A stretch of DNA of 64,000 nt from Certhia americana (lineage: Eukaryota; Chordata; Aves; Passeriformes; Certhiidae). Positions within the stretch are counted from its first letter, which is position 1; every line of letters begins with the position of its first letter. Made by a program: the position numbers and the translations under genes. The stretch spans positions 111,119,536-111,183,535 of the forward strand of contig CM031858.1 in the NCBI GenBank assembly GCA_018697195.1. The letters are read 5' to 3'. A model generated the notes under the pieces. It was not told the DNA's origin, did no database searches, and saw nothing but the letters and a program-made list of their open reading frames with translations. Below, piece by piece: positions 61,809-64,000 of this stretch.

Positions 61809-64000
61809 GCAAAAAGGTGAGGGCCTTGCAGGTTCAGAGGTGATGGCAAGTGTGGTGAGTTTTTACACTAAAAATAGATTCACTGCTGTAATCCTTCGAG
61901 TCTTGTCATTATTACCAGTTTGTTGTGCTACAGCTTCTGCTGTCAACAGCTGCTAGTTTATCCCTGGAAAAATAAAGTAAATGTGCTTCTTGCAAAACTG
62001 TCCTTAAGAACAGCTGGATAGTACCTTGTAACAGCTGCAGTTATCTGTAGCAAGAGCTACACCCAATATCTCAATGTTCAATGCTGCATATAATGCCTTA
62101 AAAAATTAATAGACTTTTGGGTGTAATGTTTACCATCAGACATGCTGAGCCAGTATATTTCTAACTGAGGAAACTGCTTAAGCATGTATATGATTTTCAG
62201 CGCCTGTCTAATCCTCTGAACTCATGTTGTGGTGTGTAGTTATGCATATGTGGCGTGTTTTTCTGAAATGGCCTAGACTAATATGTGAAGGGCTTGAAGT
62301 AAAACAAGGGAGAGTCCTTTGTGGTTAGGCAGTACTGTAACTGCCAGAGGTTTTCAATTTCCCCCTGTGCCCTCTGAAGTGGGAGGTATGATGTGCTATC
62401 TTCAGTCTGCTCTCAGTTCTATAGAGTCACCAGGCACCTCTGTGGAATTCTGAAGATACCAGGTAGATACTGGTTTTCAGGCTTGTATAAGCCTCATTGC
62501 TATCTCATGATTCAGAGCCTTCAGTGTAAACAAGTGAAAGCCTAACGAGTTGAAAATGTAAATAATGTTATTGGAAAGACGTAGTGTATTGCAACATAAA
62601 ATCAAGTTGTTAGCTACTTGGCTGTTTGGCATATGGACTGTGTGTCTCCACCTGTCCAGCTGTTCGCTTGCATCACCTTATACGTGTTTATTAATGTGTT
62701 TTGAAGCTGGATCACATTTTTCAAAGTACTTCAGCACTTTGGGAACTCAGTCCTGCAGAAAACCCCAGCCCAGCTGTAGATGTTGAGCACAGAAGTTCTT
62801 AACTGTTGTTGATCGTGGTAGCTGCACTACCTACACCTGCTGGTTCTTTTTTTTTTTTTTTTCCTTCTTTTTTGTTTTGTTTAAAGTCTCTCTGTGTGGC
62901 AAACAGGATATGTGTGTATCTGGGCACCAAATTAGAACATGCTTACTGTAAAGGAAACCTTTCCCAGCTGAGTTTATTTAGAACGTAACCAGTAAGAGGG
63001 TGGGGAACAAGAGCTGCAAAGCAGGGTGAACTCTTTCAAGAGAAGCAGATGTGGAATATTCACATATATGTCAACAAAACACTTACGAATGAATGGCAGT
63101 GGCATGTTATTGAGTTTTTGAGCAGAAATTCTGATTCATTTTGCCTTTGCCTTACAATTGTACTCTTACACCCTTGTGCATACTTGTGTACACATCTGAA
63201 GCTATTGTCTGTAATAGCTTGAACTTGTCTCTAATAAATAGTCTGAACTTTTTTTTGACCCTTAGACTATAAAAATTCAGATGCAGCATAAGTTGTATTA
63301 CAGGTATCCTTTGTGGTAGCATTGTAAAATTCAAGGTTATTCATTTACTAACAGTTTCCTGCAGTAGAATTCTCCACCCCATGCAATGAAGCAGAGGAAG
63401 TTGTTTGCTCCCCTGTGGGTTACAGAAAGATGGGTATTTATCTTTGCAGTTCTTTGTGCAAAAAGGGGATGAAGGAAGTTCTGCTTCCTTTCTGTGTGTG
63501 TGTATTTTCTTGATCTTTGTAACAAAGTGAACTTTCCCTTTTCACTAGAGGTAGCTGATGGTTTTTCTGAGCTCTGCCTGGCCTCAGTGGCCAATTAAAA
63601 TGTTCTTGAAGTAGTGGTAATTACAGATCAGAGCTTAATTTCAAATGTCCTCATCTAAATATCTTTAGTTGCTGTAGAATTCAGTGGACGCTGTATTGAA
63701 CTGCCACTCTATTATTTAGCTCACTATTCTTAATTCTAAGTGAATATTAAATTCATTATTAAGCTGTTATTTCAGCTGATCTTACATACAATATTAAACA
63801 TGTTAGTTTAATAGTGACACTGGTGGTATCTTTCTGTTAGTTCTTCATCTATAAAAAAAGGCTAAATATAATAAAATAAACCCCATTTATTTTGAATTTC
63901 AGATGCCATTAGTATCAAAGGGGTTGTTTGCCTGCTCAGTGCCTTCCATCCTGATGTCAAAGCTAAGCTTTTATGGTTAGCCGTTGTGATTTTAAGAGTG
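61809..64000. other. Non-coding intron sequence to the window end
   Basis: Nothing recognised apart from T-runs such as 62847-62862. A TTTTGAATTTCAG acceptor-like sequence ends at about 63901, but what follows does not encode the expected MAPRE2 second exon. Confidence 0.5.

Larger units (their letters stand above)
46301..64000 (+). other. MAPRE2: MAPRE2 intron 1, 5' part (continues past window end)
   Basis: From the GT donor at 46301 to the window end I find no sequence encoding the WGMAVNVYST start of the shared second exon on the plus strand, so this span is intronic for the canonical transcript. It holds the distal part of the CpG island, a possible conserved element at 46850-47410, a GC-rich patch with a CAG repeat near 52.2 kb, several CR1 fragments (about 53.97, 54.58, 57.48 and 61.58 kb), a tetranucleotide microsatellite at 57.56 kb and long T runs at 49526 and 60862. 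A first intron this long is compatible with the gene in other vertebrates. Other stretches show nothing I can name. Confidence 0.8.

Noticed and set aside
63880..64000. Acceptor-like TTTTGAATTTCAG near the right end
   Set aside because: The following sequence does not encode the MAPRE2 second-exon start and has no evident donor before the window end.
1..64000. CRISPR arrays, rRNA, tRNA or bacterial mobile elements
   Set aside because: No regular repeat-spacer structure or recognised RNA gene was seen; composition and repeats are vertebrate.

Overview
The window reads as vertebrate nuclear DNA, most likely avian. It has low gene density, long AT-rich non-coding stretches, two CpG islands, and several copies of CR1 LINEs, the dominant avian retroelement, which typically end near an ATTCTGTG-like octamer. 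There is also a solo LTR of a type I associate with bird endogenous retroviruses. I see no bacterial-style operons, CRISPR arrays, rRNA or tRNA genes. Nearly all of the long open frames are chance frames, CpG-island shadows or CR1 remnants.

The one gene I can name is MAPRE2 (EB2, a microtubule plus-end-binding protein) on the + strand. Its first coding exon lies at 46179-46300 in a large CpG island (about 45380-46830). It encodes the N-terminal extension that distinguishes EB2 from EB1 and EB3, and ends at a clean GT donor two bases into a codon. The rest of the window (46301-64000) is intron 1. I did not find the calponin-homology exons, which should lie beyond the right end.

Upstream there are three candidate exons for an alternative, longer MAPRE2 transcript: a non-coding first exon in a second CpG island (donor after 5272), an ATG-containing exon at about 15783-15867, and a 62-bp exon at 31762-31823. 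The last two join in frame, and their combined end phase equals that of the canonical first exon. A transcript skipping 46179-46300 could therefore splice them onto the shared second exon and swap the EB2 N-terminus for a basic, Ser/Gln/Arg-rich one. This is the most interesting observation here. It is inferred from splice signals and phase, not proven.

Layout: 1-4.6 kb non-coding; 4.6-5.5 kb upstream CpG island broken by a purine tract and an AAT-rich block; 5.6-15.7 kb non-coding with a CR1, a solo LTR and a CR1 tail; 15.7-15.9 kb putative promoter and alternative coding exon; 15.9-31.8 kb non-coding with a CR1; 31.8 kb second alternative exon; 31.8-45.4 kb non-coding with a CR1 end; 45.4-46.8 kb main promoter and exon 1; 46.3-64 kb intron with several CR1s, a GC-rich CAG-repeat patch at 52.2 kb and possible conserved non-coding elements.
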